Origin: Philopedon plagiatum
Taxonomy: Eukaryota > Arthropoda > Insecta > Coleoptera > Curculionidae
Reading direction: 5' to 3'
DNA length: 64,000 bases
Assembly: GCA_963971165.1 (NCBI GenBank)
Contig: OZ020191.1
Coordinates: 18,905,160 to 18,969,159, forward strand
Program-made: the position numbers and the translations under genes
Shown: positions 12,150-23,785 of the stretch, in pieces
Layout: every line of letters begins with the position of its first letter
How positions within the stretch are numbered: the stretch's first letter is position 1
Notes under the pieces: generated by a model
Database searches by the model: none
What the model was told of the DNA's origin: nothing
Seen by the model: only the letters and a program-made list of their open reading frames with translations

Positions 12150-12630
12150 ACTTTCCTCCGATCCTTTTTTTTTATCTAAGACATCCCACGTAGGCTTCAA
12201 GCCTAAGTACTAACGTACCGTGGGTGTCTGAAGAGAGGGGAAATGTAGTCTATTGACACAGGATTTGAAGGAATGGAGGTTGGGACGGGAAGGGAAAACA
12301 TCTGCATTGCAAATTATTGGTTAGAGGGAGTATTGTTACTTGGGTAGGAAACAATTTTAAGTAGTATAAAATAAGAAGGTTAATGTGGCTATGCTGACAC
12401 TGTTTTTGCTTAATAAAAACGAGATTTTTGCAACTGCTGTTTGTGGTCAGTAAAAACAAAGGTATTTTGCTATAAAATCATAAAACTTACGTAAGTATTT
12501 TGTCAGGTTAGAAATTTATTTTTTATGGCAATTCTGATTAAACTTTCACAGTAGACAACCATAAATACTTGCACAAACAAATCCCACTATGATAAAATGT
12601 TTGATTATTCTTTTTTATTGGCAACAACAT
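12150..12630. other. No feature recognised
   Basis: Sequence directly after the LINE tail. No coding frame or repeat that I can support. Confidence 0.45.
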
Positions 12631-12635
12631 CGTAT

Positions 12636-12914
12636 TTATTTGTCTTTTACTAATGCCCCTTTTGCTAACAAGGATAGAAAGAAATCGGATTCCGTTGATA
12701 TTTTATCAGGAAAAAAAAAGAATTTTGCGATGACTAATCTTTCGAAGTATATAACCAGCAATACTAACTACCACAAGCAAGGAAGGTACGATAAAAATTT
12801 GAACAAATTCTTTTTTATTTGTCTTTATCTAATGCACTTTCGCCAACAAGGATAGAAAGAAATCTGATTCTTCCGTGATTATCAGGAAAGAAAAAATGGA
12901 TTGTGATCACTAAA
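12636..12914 (+). repeat. Direct repeat, two ~100-base units 180 bases apart
   Basis: 12,636-12,737 and 12,816-12,914 share TATTTGTCTTTA, CTAATGC, AACAAGGATAGAAAGAAATC, GATT, ATTATCAGGAAA and the GATNACTAA end. The 88-residue frame over them is probably a consequence of the duplication. Confidence 0.75.
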
Positions 12915-12919
12915 ATATG

Positions 12920-14370
12920 TTCTGGTGTAAACTGTCCATGGAACTGACCAATAGGGTGAATTCTTGTTCAACTGGTTTTTCTGTCATCATTCTCACATAA
13001 AATTGGATACAATATAGAATTTCACTTAAATGAGAGAAGCGAAAATTTTTGCACCTAAAAATGATACAAAAAATAAAGAATGTGTAGTGTTGGCAGTGCG
13101 TTTAAAGTACGGGTACTAACAGAATATTACGTATATTCGGTTATCCCAGAAACCTTCTATGTGAAAATTAAATGAGGAAGTCTAAAGCATAAATGAATTG
13201 AATTAATGCTACCACTTTTTAAAGAACCAAAACTATATTAACAATACGATAACTGACAAATTGGTCTAAATTTATTTATTCCAAGCACACTTGTCTTAGA
13301 GTTAAGACATGTTTCGTTCCTGAGCCAGCAAAAGTCTGATCTCCTCACAAGTGGAACAAGTCATCCAAGGCTTTTGATTGGCGTACTGTCCCAAATTAAT
13401 ACTAATATTCTTTGCCACGATATTTCTAAAACTAAAACAGTGTTTATCTATTATTTAACCATTACTTACTAAAATTAGACGAAACTCTTTAACGAAATAC
13501 AAATATTTGGACATCATTACCATACAAAAGAATATTAAAATTTTTCTGCTTTTCAAATATCGGCCAACCTAGTGTCAGGTTGTGATGGCGGACAGTATAA
13601 ATTATAAACGTGTTCATGTCAATTAAAAATGAAGTAAAAGTGTTTATATATCTTGCACCTGTGGGGAATTTCAGAATTTAATTGTTGGATGAACTTTTTT
13701 AAAAAACAATAATCCAAACACAATTTAGAAGACTGATTGGATGTTGTGGGGTTTTAATATCTTAGTTACCTAGCTTTACCGGATATCTCAGAACAATAAA
13801 AGTACGTATGAAGTCTTGCTAAGACGACTTTCTAAATATCTGTTTTTTTTTACTTTAGACAGCTTTTGTTGCGATCAGCTACAACTAGTGTGGTCGCTCC
13901 AAGCAATAGACAATATGCAGTCACCAAACCTCAGTTAATGAGAATGCACAAATTTATTGTGCAGTCTATGTAGACTAATTTAAATAACTAATTTGTATGA
14001 AATCACATAATTTTCCATATTTTTAGTTTTTTCAACATTTACTTCAGTCGCAGTAGGGCTTTAGAATTTATACAGCTTTTAATATTTTTCGCAGGTGTAA
14101 TTTCTTAAAGCTATAACCAGAACATATTTTTGAAATCGGCTCGTCAAAACTCAAAATCAATTCTTTAAAATATCTCAAAAAATAACGACTTTTCGGATAT
14201 TTTCATATTTTTTCGAAGAAGTTCTTAATCGCAGTTTTTTGGTAACACACTTGAATTAGTGCCGAAAACAATTTAAATTCTCACTTTACTACTTTTCGTC
14301 TCTGTTAATGTCAATTATCGCACTTCTTGACACAATTATTATAGGTGCTCATATCAATGCCTGTTGTGCT
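12920..14370. other. No feature recognised
   Basis: AT-rich non-coding DNA up to the left end of the mariner-like element. I see nothing that I can name. Confidence 0.45.
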
Positions 14371-14729
14371 GTATACATGGTGTAACAAAAATATGGAAAT
14401 CTCGAAATATCTTGCAAACCGTTTATTTAATTTTTATAAAATTTTGCACACTTAAGTATGAAATTACGCGCGATCTAACGGTGAGCTCCGCATTGTTGTC
14501 AAGTTTACCGTTTTCCTGAAATCAATAGGAACTTTTTTTTAAATGAAACGCTCTATATTTTATTCGATTTTCGAATTCAGCTTAAAATTCTGAATGCTTC
14601 CTAAAGTTAACAGTTTTTGAGAAAATCGTAGTCAAAAATCGATATTTTATTGTATTTTACTTTAAAATACCCGTACACGAAAGTTTACCTGAAGTGTCTG
14701 ACATTGTCAGTTTCGTTTATTTACAAAAA

Positions 14730-14915
14730 AGGATCATTTTGCAGAAACCCAAAGAATTATAATTTTAATAGCGCTGTGTTATGGGGACAGATGCGAAAAC
14801 AAGAACTTTGTAATATTTTTAATAACAATTATCCTGACAGAAATCTACTGTGAGTAAAGTTTTAAACAAATTTCGTCAAACTGGAAACGTAAAAAACGCT
14901 ATACTGTTTGGATAT
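14730..14915 (+). pseudogene. Inverted duplicate of the mariner HTH coding region
   Basis: In the left arm, sequence equivalent to the start of the minus-strand transposase (16,141 downward) is present on the plus strand: the YGD-equivalent GTTATGGGGACAGA, TGTAATATTTTTAA, TATCCTGACAGAAATC and AGTAAAGTTTTAAA. The ATG equivalent is AGG and single-base indels break the frame, so nothing is encoded. Confidence 0.8.
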
Positions 14916-14999
14916 TTAGTAGAAGACTAAACAATACAGGAGGAAATAATCTAAAAGTTGATTAGAAAAACTAAATCAAATGTTTAAAATGGTGTCCAT

Positions 15000-16141
15000 T
15001 TACTTTTTGGCAGTGAGCCAAATACTACGGAAAATATGCGAAACGTTTAGAAGAATGTCAGTTTCCTCGATTCTTCTACATTGTGTTTCTATCATTAACT
15101 TGAAATCATTGAGGTTATTTGGCTTACTTTTGAAAACAACATTTTTGAGGTGGCCCCACAAGAAGTAGTCGAGGGATGTCAAGTCTGGAGACCGAGCTGG
15201 CCACTCGATTGTACCTCTACGTCCAATCCATCTTCTAGAAAAAAACAGCATCGAGATATTGCTCAACATTATGGGCATAGTGCGGTGGGGCACTATGCTG
15301 CTGAAACCATGTTTCATCATTTGGTGCTTGCTTGATAATTATTGCCTAAAAAATCATATTTAAATAATCAATACAACAGGTAAAATAAAGTAACAACACT
15401 TACGATTATTTGATAATAGTTCGGCAAGAGCCGGGACAATTTCGTTTCTTAGAAGATCCAAATATCTTTCTCCATTTAATGTCTCTTGCATAAAGAAGGG
15501 GCCAATTATTATTCTCCGACCTATTACACCAGCTCAAACATTTTCCTTTTGGGGGAACTGGGTATGATTTTGGCATATCCAGTGAGGATTTTCCCTGGCC
15601 CAATATTGATAATTATACCTATTAACTTTTCCATTTAAAAAAATGTTGATTCGTCAGAAAAAATTATCCTGTGGACAAAATCTGAATTGGCGTTGCAACG
15701 TTCCATTATGGTTTCGCAAAATTCCAAGCGCCTGTCGCAATCGTCTTCTGAGAGCTCTTGAGCACGTCTTATTTTGTACGGATGAAACTTTTCGGTTTTC
15801 ACAAGGCGGTCTACGGATATGTGTGAATCGTTGTTTTCTTTTCCCAGTGTTCTGGTGGAAATATGGGGATTTTCCTCTCAACTGAGGAAAACATTTGCAC
15901 TTTTAGGTCGGCCCAACCCAACCCAACCCAACCCAACCCAACCAGAGCGTATAGCGATTTTTACGTTGCCAGTGTGACTAAATTTTTTTAAAACTTTACT
16001 AACAGTAGATTTAGTTAACGGATTTCTGTCAGGATATTTGTCATTAAAAATATTACAAATTTTTTGTTGCGTTTGCATTCTGTCCCCATAACCCAGTATT
16101 ATTAAAATTTCAATTCTGTGGGTTTCTGTTAAATAATCCAT
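15000..16141 (-). pseudogene. Mariner-like transposase (HTH plus DDE), inactivated
   Basis: Reads from MDYLTETHRIEIL at 16,141. The HTH region is DRMQTQQKICNIF, then NPLTKSTVSKVLKKFSHTG, then an RSG hinge. A 30-base pentanucleotide expansion interrupts RSG/RPKS. A stop follows VFLS, then ENPHISTRTLGKEN, then IIFSDESTFF with the first catalytic Asp, then NVxAGVIGRRIIIGPFF where the Trp codon is TGA. Further on come DETWFQQHSAPPHY (second Asp position changed to His), a one-base shift, then IEWPARSPDL and LDYFLWGHLK. It ends at the stop near 15,000. The 228-base frame at 15,654-15,881 is a shadow of this gene. At least two stops and one frameshift make it non-functional. Confidence 0.88.
15912..15943. 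repeat. (CCCAA)n expansion inside transposase
   Basis: Six units of CCCAA interrupt the RSG-RPKS hinge of the transposase on the other strand, adding ten codons (WVGLGWVGLG) in frame. Confidence 0.9.
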
Positions 16142-16499
16142 TTTTTGTAGATAAATGAAACTGACAATGTCAGACATTCCAGGTAAACTTTCGTGTAGGT
16201 AAAATAGAATAAAATAACGATTTTTGACCACCGTTCTCTCAAAAACTGTTAACTTTAGGATAAAATGCGCCCAATAAGAAGTATTCAGAATTTTAAGCTA
16301 AATTCGAAAATCTAATAAAACACAGAGCGTTCCATTTAAAAAAATAGTTCCTATTGATTTCAGGAAATCGGTAAACCTGACAACATTGCGGAACTCACAA
16401 TTGGATCGGGCGTAATTTTGTACCTAAATGAACAAAATTTCATAAAAATCGGATGAACGGTTTGTAAGATATTTCGAGGTTTCCAAAACGAATATTTTA

Positions 16500-16622
16500 T
16501 GCAATTTAAACCTTATTCGATAAAATTCAAATTGCATGTTATATTTTAAAAAAATATATTGAGTAGCTTTGTAGCTAATAAAGATTGTAATTATTATTAT
16601 TATTATTATTATTATTAACATA
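16500..16622 (+). pseudogene. LINE 3' end with (ATT)n tail
   Basis: Ends GAGTAGCTTTGTAGCTAATA, AAGATTGTA and then (ATT)n. This is the same kind of 3' terminus (TAGCTNNTAATAAAG, then ATT repeats) as the LINE at 12.1 kb. No protein frame remains. It abuts the truncated right end of the mariner-like element. Confidence 0.6.
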
Positions 16623-17150
16623 ACGTATTTTTTCAGGATCATGCAGCACCGCCACACTGCCGAACGTCCCCCGGTATGTTCTGCCAAACTACCGTGAACC
16701 GAATGTGACTATAATCTCCATCCAGCCAGGACGAAGCGATGTTATCTCCGTTATTGACATTTTTTTATCATTTTTATCGGCCCGCCTCGTTACTATACAA
16801 GGTGTTCCGAGGATTATTGATTATTACTTTAGATAGCGTCCTGGGACCGCTCGAAAGAGTTAAAAGATATCTCTTCGAGGTGAGTTCCTTGGCGGTTTAT
16901 CTAAGTCATTATTGTTTGCAAGAGGTTTTTCCTTCGATTTTTATGTACGAGGGCTTTGCTAGAATATCAATTTTAATAGAAAAAGTTCTTTATCTACTTC
17001 TACGCAAAAATGTTGGTTTGTGGAATGATACGCATTTACTGCGATCACTGTATTGCTTGTTATGGACCATCTCAAGAGCTATAGATCACAATGCAGTTTC
17101 AGGCAGTTAATGTAGTCAATGGTGTTTTTCGGGACCGTCCATGTCTAGTT
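16623..17150. other. No recognised feature; one 123-residue frame
   Basis: A plus-strand frame at 16,739-17,110 is open for 123 residues and Leu-rich. I find no motif in it and no support from neighbours, so I do not call it a gene. Confidence 0.35.
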
Positions 17151-17156
17151 TAAGAC

Positions 17157-17182
17157 TAGATAGATAGATAGATAGATAGATA
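17157..17182. repeat. (GATA)n microsatellite
   Basis: About six uninterrupted units of GATA. Confidence 0.95.
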
Positions 17183-17250
17183 ATTTTTGGGTTGGTAATT
17201 AAGTCTATATTCACTGCGATCTTTGCAGATCTATTGGGATTCCCCTTAAT

Positions 17251-17590
17251 TTATATGGCTTGCTGCAGTTTTGCCTTTTTGATTAGCCCGAAAAGCCCTG
17301 CCAGTGGCCTCTTTGTATAGCTTTCTGCACTTGGGTATTCAAGACCCACTTGTAAGTACCTCCTTGCCAGGCCTTCACATTGGCAAGAGGTGGATTGGGG
17401 TTTCTTCTTCTGTCCGCAGATTCTGCATGGCGCTTCGCCTACCAGACCTACGGTGCTCATGTGTTTGTTGAGTCTGCAATGTCCTGTGAACAGCCCTACC
17501 ATCGCTTTAACTCACTTTCTATCTTTGCTTAGAAGGTCTGCCGTTACTTTAGGTGATTGTTTTTTGATAAACTGCTTTGCCTGTCTAGAT
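17251..17590 (-). pseudogene. LINE ORF2 C-terminus (RNase H end and zinc-knuckle region)
   Basis: Minus-strand sequence resembling the end of R1/Jockey/I-type LINE proteins just after RNase H. From ~17,590 it reads KQSPKVTADLLSKDRK, a stop, then MVGLFTGHCRLNKHMSTVGL. It continues through the knuckle-like CRICG and CQCEGLARRYL to LAGLFGLIKKAKL. In intact relatives the knuckle has a His-x-Leu-x-x-x-Cys spacing; here QSTSCQCE shows that it has decayed. The reverse transcriptase part is absent. A 5'-truncated, dead copy. Confidence 0.75.
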
Positions 17591-17619
17591 ATTTATATTG
17601 ATAGTGAAAATTAGAAATA

Positions 17620-18255
17620 GTTTCATCGTTTAAATAGTTGGGGATAACAGTTGATTCTAAATTAAAATTTGATAATCACTTTGAAAATATTGTATCAAAA
17701 ATTACAAAGTAAGTTATTTTAAAATAATCCGTCATAATTTAATTTTATTTTCAAGAACAATAGTCTTCAATACTATAATCTGTCACATTTTTTATTTTTT
17801 TGGACTATTCTTTATACTGCTATAATCAAGGAATATTTGTCAGACTTGGAATACTACAAAAAAGTACGAATAATTTTAATTAGGTATGGGTAAATATACC
17901 AAAATAAATTTTTGTTAAATATACATGTTAAATAAACTTAAATGGTAAATGTTCAAAATTTAATATTTTTTCTTATCTGTGTTTTTATTTGTAAAATTAT
18001 ACATCATTTAAATAGTTGGGTAGCACAAAATTCTAATATTATTCTACACGTAACAGCGAAAACTTTTGTTTGATTGGGTGCTTTATAAAGGGCTAAATGA
18101 ATATATCAAATTAAATAGAAATATTAAATAGCAAAATTTAAAAAATTATTAAAACTATAAAAAATATATGTATGTATAATATTTTTTTAATAATTTAAAA
18201 AATGTTAATGGTTAAAATTAAAAATTTAGATTTGTAGACATTTTTTACTAAATAA
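17620..18255. other. No feature recognised
   Basis: Very AT-rich DNA with no frame, repeat or RNA gene that I can support. Confidence 0.5.
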
Positions 18256-18261
18256 ATCTTG

Positions 18262-18267
18262 TTACTG

Positions 18268-18298
<31 letters not shown>

Positions 18299-18305
18299 CT
18301 ACTAC
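18262..18305. repeat. (CTA)n microsatellite
   Basis: GCTACTACTACTACT-type run of about 13 units with one break (ACC). Confidence 0.95.
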
Positions 18306-18900
18306 TTAAAAGACTGTTCCTCTGGGATACATGAAAAAAAGTAAAAGCAGAATGTTTCATGAAAAATGAAATTATAAATCCTTTGGTAAACCCTCGTATA
18401 CCTTTATTTCCTCACAACACGCTTAGGTTCTTTACCGGTAAAAAATGCATTGACAACCCAATCCGTGAAAATGATGGCCATATTTTATTTAGAACATTGT
18501 TGTTAAAGACCAGTTCTTTATCAGACTAGTAATTTTAGCGAGCCTTGAGACTCTACAAAGACCTCTGAAGGAAATTAAAAAAAAATGTTTTTCTTTAAGT
18601 TAAGATAATATATAGATTGTGGTATTATTGGTATGTAGCATAGGTATGTGTACAAAGTAATAATTTATTAATATGGTGGTTCGGTGTATTGTGTATTGAG
18701 TTTTTCGTAATGGGAGGTTTATCTTGAGGCCAATTACCATACGAGGGTGTCTCAGCAATAAGGTATTTGACTATAAGAGGATATCATTAGCAATTGACAA
18801 TAATAAAAGTAGCCCTAATAATTTTTAGATATTCGTACAAAATAAAGAGTCTGTTAAAAATCTGTAAAAATCTAATTCAATTGCACGCTAAACAAGACCA
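18306..18900. other. No feature recognised
   Basis: Non-coding AT-rich DNA up to the 3' end of the minus-strand LINE. Confidence 0.45.
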
Positions 18901-18959
18901 AATTTTCCTAGGTCTACCCTTTTTGTTCTTTCCTGTAGCTTGCGTTTCATAAACTCATC

Positions 18960-20480
18960 TTGTCATTCGACATACGATGTTATGCCCAAATTACCTCAAT
19001 TGACCCTCAGCTTTTGTTTCGTTTATGGATTTTAATTCAAGATTTTGTCTATAAGTTTTGTTCTTTAGTCTATCTCGTTTTGTTCTATTTTCTATTCTTC
19101 TTAAGAATCTCATTCCCATTGCGTTTATCAACGTTTTGTGCTTTTCTGAAAGGGTCCATGATTCGCTGCTATAAGTTATTGTTGGACGTACTACTTTTTT
19201 GACAATTTCCACTTTATCTAATCTTTCTAGGTATTTCCTTTTTCCTCAAAAGTTGTTCTTTAGCATATTAAATATCTTTCCGGTTTTCTCCATTCGCATT
19301 TATTTCTTGGTCTATTTTACCATTTTCTTTATTATGGATCCCAAATATTTAAAGATTTCTACTTGGTCTATCTTTCTTCCTTGTTGTCCAGTTTTCAGAT
19401 ATGATCATACTCTTTGCTATATTTATCTTCATGTTAATTCTATTCAGTTCTATTTCTAGTATTTCTAGGTTATATTGTAGGCTCTGTTCTGAATCTGTCA
19501 CAATCGCCATATCATCTGCAAACATTAATTCATTTAATTCTGTTTGTACCATTTGCCAATACCCCAATTTTAATTTTCTCATTTTTGTATTTGCTCTTTT
19601 AATTGCCTCTTCTAACACGATTGCGAACAAAAGTGGACTCAGTACCCGTCCTTGTTTAACTCCAATTTGTGTTTCAAATTCTCTTTATTCTTCGTTAGTG
19701 GTTCTTACCGTATTTTTATTATCCTTGTACATTGATTTTAGTGCTGCGATTTATCTCTTGTCTATATTCCTTCTTTCCAGAATTTTCCATAATATGTCTT
19801 CCCTTCTTATTCGGTCGAACACCTTCTCGAGGTCAATGAAACACACTTGTATTTTCCTGTTTTTATTGATAAGCTTTTCGCTGGCTTGCCTTATTGTAAA
19901 TATGAGGTCTTGTGTACTTCTTCCACTGCGAAATCTACACTGAGTATCTTCTATTGTATTTTCGATCTTGCTTCTTATTCTTTTTTCTAGTATTCTGGTT
20001 AAAATTTTTGCTGCCACACTGTTAAGCGTGATTCTTCTGTAATTGCTGCAGACATTTTTGTCCCCTTTTTCGTGTAGTGGAAGTGTAATCCCTGTATTCC
20101 ATTCTTTTGGTACTTTTATGTTAATCATTACCTACCTCGTTTAATATACCCTTTAATTGATTCATTCCTTTTTGTCCCATATGGTTTATCATTTCGGGGG
20201 TTATATTGTCTTTATCCGATGCTTTTCCTGGTTTTATCTTCTGTATACCCTCTGTTATTTCTTCACCTTGAATTCTACTCTTCATAATTTATTTTTCCCT
20301 GTTTTTCTGTTCCGTTTACATGTGTTTTTATCAATCCTTCAAAATGTTGTCGCCATCTATTCATTATTTCTATTTCTACCCTAATTATGTTATGCTCTTT
20401 ATCTTTTATGTTCATCATATTATAATCTTTTTTCCATCTTGATTGTTTTAATGTACCATAAAAAATGTCAAATTTTTTTT
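18960..20480 (-). pseudogene. LINE reverse transcriptase, RTE-like, frameshifted
   Basis: A long ORF2 remnant read right to left. From ~20,420 it shows EIMNRWRQHFEGLI; then near 20,128 WNTGITLPLHEKGDKNVCSN, the NYRRITLN block, CRFRSGRSTQDLIFTIRQ and CFIDLEKVFDRI. The palm motif ELMFADDMAIVTDSEQSL is at ~19,520 (FADD form of the catalytic YxDD). The C-terminal WTLSEKHK, MRFLRRIENRTKRDRLKN and KTYRQN lie at 18,991-19,212. The motif order and the C-terminal RN-x-x-x-R pattern suggest RTE, but the clade is an inference. Several frameshifts separate the blocks and the endonuclease half is missing. The 180-residue plus-strand frame over it is its antisense shadow. Confidence 0.88.
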
Positions 20481-21805
20481 GGCGTGCAATGGAATAATAG
20501 GTAATTGCATGTAACTTAGTGGGCTTTTGTTATGAGAAGTTTCGTACCAGATGCTGAACATTAGTTAGTCGTTTGTCTTTATAGCAGTGTGCTTAACGTA
20601 ACTCGTTATGGTGTGTTGCTTTTTCTTTATTTTACTTGTAAAAACATTAAATTAAAAAAAAAAGAAGTGCAAAAATGACCCATTTTGGCACACCAAAAGA
20701 CTTCCTCTTCCATTTTACCCACGGTCTCGGACATTATAAAATACCTTCTATGGACTCGACATAACCTAGACCAAGATCGTGTTAACCAAAACCTTGATTT
20801 TTAAAAATCATGATTTTTAAATTAAAAATCACTTGATTAAAATCATGATTTTAATCAACTGATTTAAATCTTCTCAACCATGTTTAAATGTGTTTATACT
20901 ATCGTTGTAGGCGGATTTGCCCAACTCTTCGAAAAATACATTTGAAGCAGCAATCAGTTCTGAATCAGACGCGAACTATTGCTAGCAATTGTTTTTTATA
21001 AGTTAGGAAACAAAGTGAAATCCAGTTAGGCCTAACCAGACCAAGTCACCTGAAGTTCATTTTGGTTGAAGCTATAGATGAAATACACTTTACAGAAACT
21101 TCTAGAATAATAGTTTCAGACCCAGTAAGTAACAATGATGTTGCACTTGGCTATACCTCAGATCTCACTATTTTTATGCCGAACTATTACAAGGTTTTGT
21201 TGAGATAGCATTATTTCTTGCACTATACAATGCCATTTCAATCATAATTTATGGAAAGGGCTTTGTTTAAATACAATCGCTTTTCTTGCACCATGGACAG
21301 CCATTGTACAAACAAGAAATAAGTTTTAAAAACTTATTTCTAAAAAAATCGTTATTGTTAAGTACCTATACATACGATCTTATTACGGTTCACCAAAAAT
21401 TTGAAGTACGTTTTCACCTACAATCATAAAGTACGAAAATGTCCCCGAAAGCTTTGTTGAATTCAAACAGGCAGAAAGCGAGTTTACTTAAGCGAATTTC
21501 AAGTGCTGTTTGTGTAAAGTAGGTAACCCTGAATTTGTCAAGCCCCAAATAATATTTCGTCCCATTTAGCACAGAAGTGTTTACCCAGAACTCAATTTTA
21601 ATTGTCGCGTCTTTCTTGCACCTTTTCTTGTTTGGCGTCTTTTACAAACAAAACGACAAAGATCAGTAAAGATTTTAACAGAGACGTCTTTAAATTGAAC
21701 AGCTGAAATACACACATATTTAATATTTAATAAAAAAAATCCGAAAGATTTTTAGTCCGAAATTTTTTAGGTAAGTTATATTTAATTATAATTCTAAATA
21801 TACCA
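20481..21805. other. No certain feature; AT palindrome
   Basis: Contains an AT-rich palindromic stretch at about 20,798-20,868 (repeated AAAATCATGATTTT-type dyads). At 21,430-21,600 a plus-strand reading FKCCLCK followed by NISSHLAQKC vaguely recalls a BED zinc finger but needs frameshifts. No gene called. Confidence 0.35.
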
Positions 21806-21814
21806 TGTATTACG

Positions 21815-22080
21815 ATTTGCTTTTTGTAAATTATAAGTATGCATTTTTTCTGCATGCATAACAGACGGTCCTAAAAATTTGTATCAAATAAAAAATCTTT
21901 GCTTTTTGCTTTATCAAAGAATGTTACTTCTTTATTTCGTTTTTCATCTACTTCAACTTCTTTTTCTTCTTTATAACTTACAAATTGACAACTTGCTTTT
22001 TGTAAATTTTGAAGATTTATTGCATGCATAACATAACGTCCCAAAAATGTATGCCAAATAAAAAAATCTTTAGTTTTGGT
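21815..22080 (+). repeat. Direct repeat, two ~85-base units
   Basis: TTGCTTTTTGTAAATT, TGCATGCATAACA, ACGGTCC/ACGTCCC, AAAAATNTGTATCAAATAAA and AAATCTTT occur in the same order at ~21,819-21,900 and ~21,992-22,072. They are separated by a TTCTTTTTC-rich spacer. Confidence 0.7.
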
Positions 22081-22204
22081 GTGTCAAAATTATTACTACT
22101 TCGTTTTTTTTCGTCTTTATATCTTACAAACTAGCCTCACTTGCTCATTTTTTATCCGTTCCGTCAAAAGGTTATGCCATAAGCAGAATTTTCATACTAC
22201 ATCT

Positions 22205-23455
22205 CATTAAAAAGCTTGAAGATTTAGTACTGGTTGAAATTAAAATTTTCTAGTTAAATACTTACGTAGTTAAGTTTTGCCGAGTCTTATCCTGACACTA
22301 GTAATAGGCCGTCATGTAAAACTTATAAGTTATTTTATTATACAGTGTCCGCCATAAAGTTGGCTACATATGGGAAAATTTTTTATTGGTATTTTTAAAA
22401 ACCTCTATTGAGGGGTCCTTTCTGCATCTCCGACAACTGAAAAATATATTTTAACACATGTCATGTAATTAGCGGTTTGGCGGGAATTTAAAAGAAAGTT
22501 GACGGTGGTACCGAAAAATGGATCAAATTGACAAGATATCTCAAAATTGTGTTAAGAAAAATTGTTCTGAATGCACCAAGGATCCAATATGCCAATTTTA
22601 AGAAGGAATAAAAAAATAGAACCCGTAGCATCGCTATGAAAAATCATACATTATTTTTTCAGTAACAAATACTAAATTTAATTATGAAAAATATTGTATT
22701 ATTAGATTTGAATGGTAATTCTTAGTCCATCGAAATTTTACTGCCGGTCCGAAAATGTTGGATAAGCTCATGTGCATCAATATCCGGGGCATGACTAGAG
22801 ATAGCGACACGACCAGGCCGTATTTTTTAAATTTATTTCCCCCAAAGTGGCTATTTCACAAATATTTGATTAGTTCTAACACAAACCTATGTAATTTAGT
22901 TGAATAAGGCTATTTTCAAGTACAAGAACAATTTATGATAGCGATGGTACGGGTAAAAATTTGAATTTTTTTCTCAGATATGTTATATGAGATCCTCGGT
23001 GCATTCTGAACAATTTTTCTTACTAAAATTTTTAGATATCTTATCAATTTGACGCATTTTTCGGTACCACCGTCAACTTTCATTTAAATTCCCGCCAAAC
23101 CAGTGATCATATGACGTGGGTTAAAATAAATTTTTTGTTGTGGGACATGCAGAAACAAACCCCAAATAGAGTTTTTTAATAATATCAATAATAAAAAATC
23201 TTCCCATATTATGTAACCAACTTGTGGCGGACACTGTATATGCGATTTGCTTGTTTTCCAAATAATTTGCGTGTTGCTAAAATGAATTTGGGTCTATTGT
23301 TGCGGAAAATACATTATATTGTCTTTTCCTTTATAAATTTGTAAAAATTTAAATTACGAAATAATTGCCTTTTTCGTATAGGTACATGTCAGCTTAAAAT
23401 TAAAACCTTAATAATTGTTAAATTAGACCAGTCTTAGTGATAGTGAATCCCGGAG
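22205..23455 (-). mobile_element. CCAGATTC-type MITE, inverted, split by a later insertion
   Basis: 22,205-22,340 corresponds to the family's 3' half read in reverse (TTAGTACTGGTTGAAATT, CTTATCCTGACA, AATAGGCCGTCAT). 23,239-23,455 carries the remainder (GCGATTTGCTTGTTTTCCAA, TTTTCCTTTATAAATTTG, AAATTAGACC). The two parts join if the TA-flanked element between them is removed. Confidence 0.75.
22343..23236. mobile_element. Long-TIR MITE (CAGTGTCCGCC), TA duplication
   Basis: Flanked on both sides by TA. The ends CAGTGTCCGCCATAAAGTTG and its inverse (CAACTTGTGGCGGACACTG) lead into inverted arms of roughly 240 bases: GGCGGGAATTTAAA, GTTGACGGTGGTACCGAAAA, GACAAGATATCT, AATTGTTCTGAATGCACC. The centre has no coding frame. 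The termini and TA target suit a Tc1/mariner MITE. Confidence 0.88.
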
Positions 23456-23654
23456 TATGTACGTTATTCTTGAGATATTCCTATTAATTTATTTTTGGAA
23501 AAACTTCTATAAATTAAATGTTATTAACCTGGTTGCCATTGTAAGCTAACATTTTTATCATTTCAGTGAAAATCGACTGTATCATATATTCGGACAGATG
23601 GACCAAAGTCGAATTGTCGCCAGAAGTCTCTTATTTTATATCCTCAAGAAGATG

Positions 23655-23785
23655 CCAAAAGCTTACCACGGTCTGATTTGAAAATCACGGTTTCAAGCTG
23701 AAAAGCATAAGAACAAGACTATTAAGTTTTGTACTCTGTACTAATTTGTGAATCTTTTTGCAAAAGAGGTGGGTAGATTATGCCG
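23655..23785 (+). repeat. Partial, diverged CCAGATTC-type MITE
   Basis: GGTCTGATTTGAAAATCA, GTTTCAAGCTGA, AAGAACAAGACTATTAAGTT and TTTTTGCAAAAGAGG follow the order of the 5' half of the family (GGTCTAATTTGA, GTTTTAAACTGA, AGAATAAGACAACTAAGTT). Confidence 0.55.

Larger units (their letters stand above)
14375..16492 (-). mobile_element. Mariner-like element with ~540-base inverted arms
   Basis: Left end follows TATA: CATGGTGTAACAAAAATATG. The arm continues CTCGAAATATCTTGCAAACC and matches the right end in inverse (GGTTTGTAAGATATTTCGAG, 16,460-16,479). Similarity runs inward from each end to about 14,910 and 15,955, through the GACAATGTCAG and GGTAAACTTTCGTGTA blocks and on into the transposase HTH coding sequence. 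Each arm thus carries the 5' end of the transposase, head to head, with one C-terminal half between them. The last ~15 bases of the right terminus, including the GTGTAAC part, are missing where LINE-like sequence begins. Confidence 0.88.

Noticed and set aside
15654..15881. 75-residue minus-strand frame, Arg/Cys-rich
   Set aside because: Out of register with the transposase frame that shows SDESTFF and STRTLGKEN over the same bases.
16739..17110. 123-residue plus-strand frame
   Set aside because: No motif, no relatives known to me, no gene-like context.
19401..19943. 180-residue plus-strand open frame
   Set aside because: It is the antisense shadow of the minus-strand LINE reverse transcriptase.
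21430..21600. Possible BED zinc finger (FKCCLCK ... NISSHLAQKC)
   Set aside because: Needs frameshifts and lacks the final His spacing. No transposase downstream.
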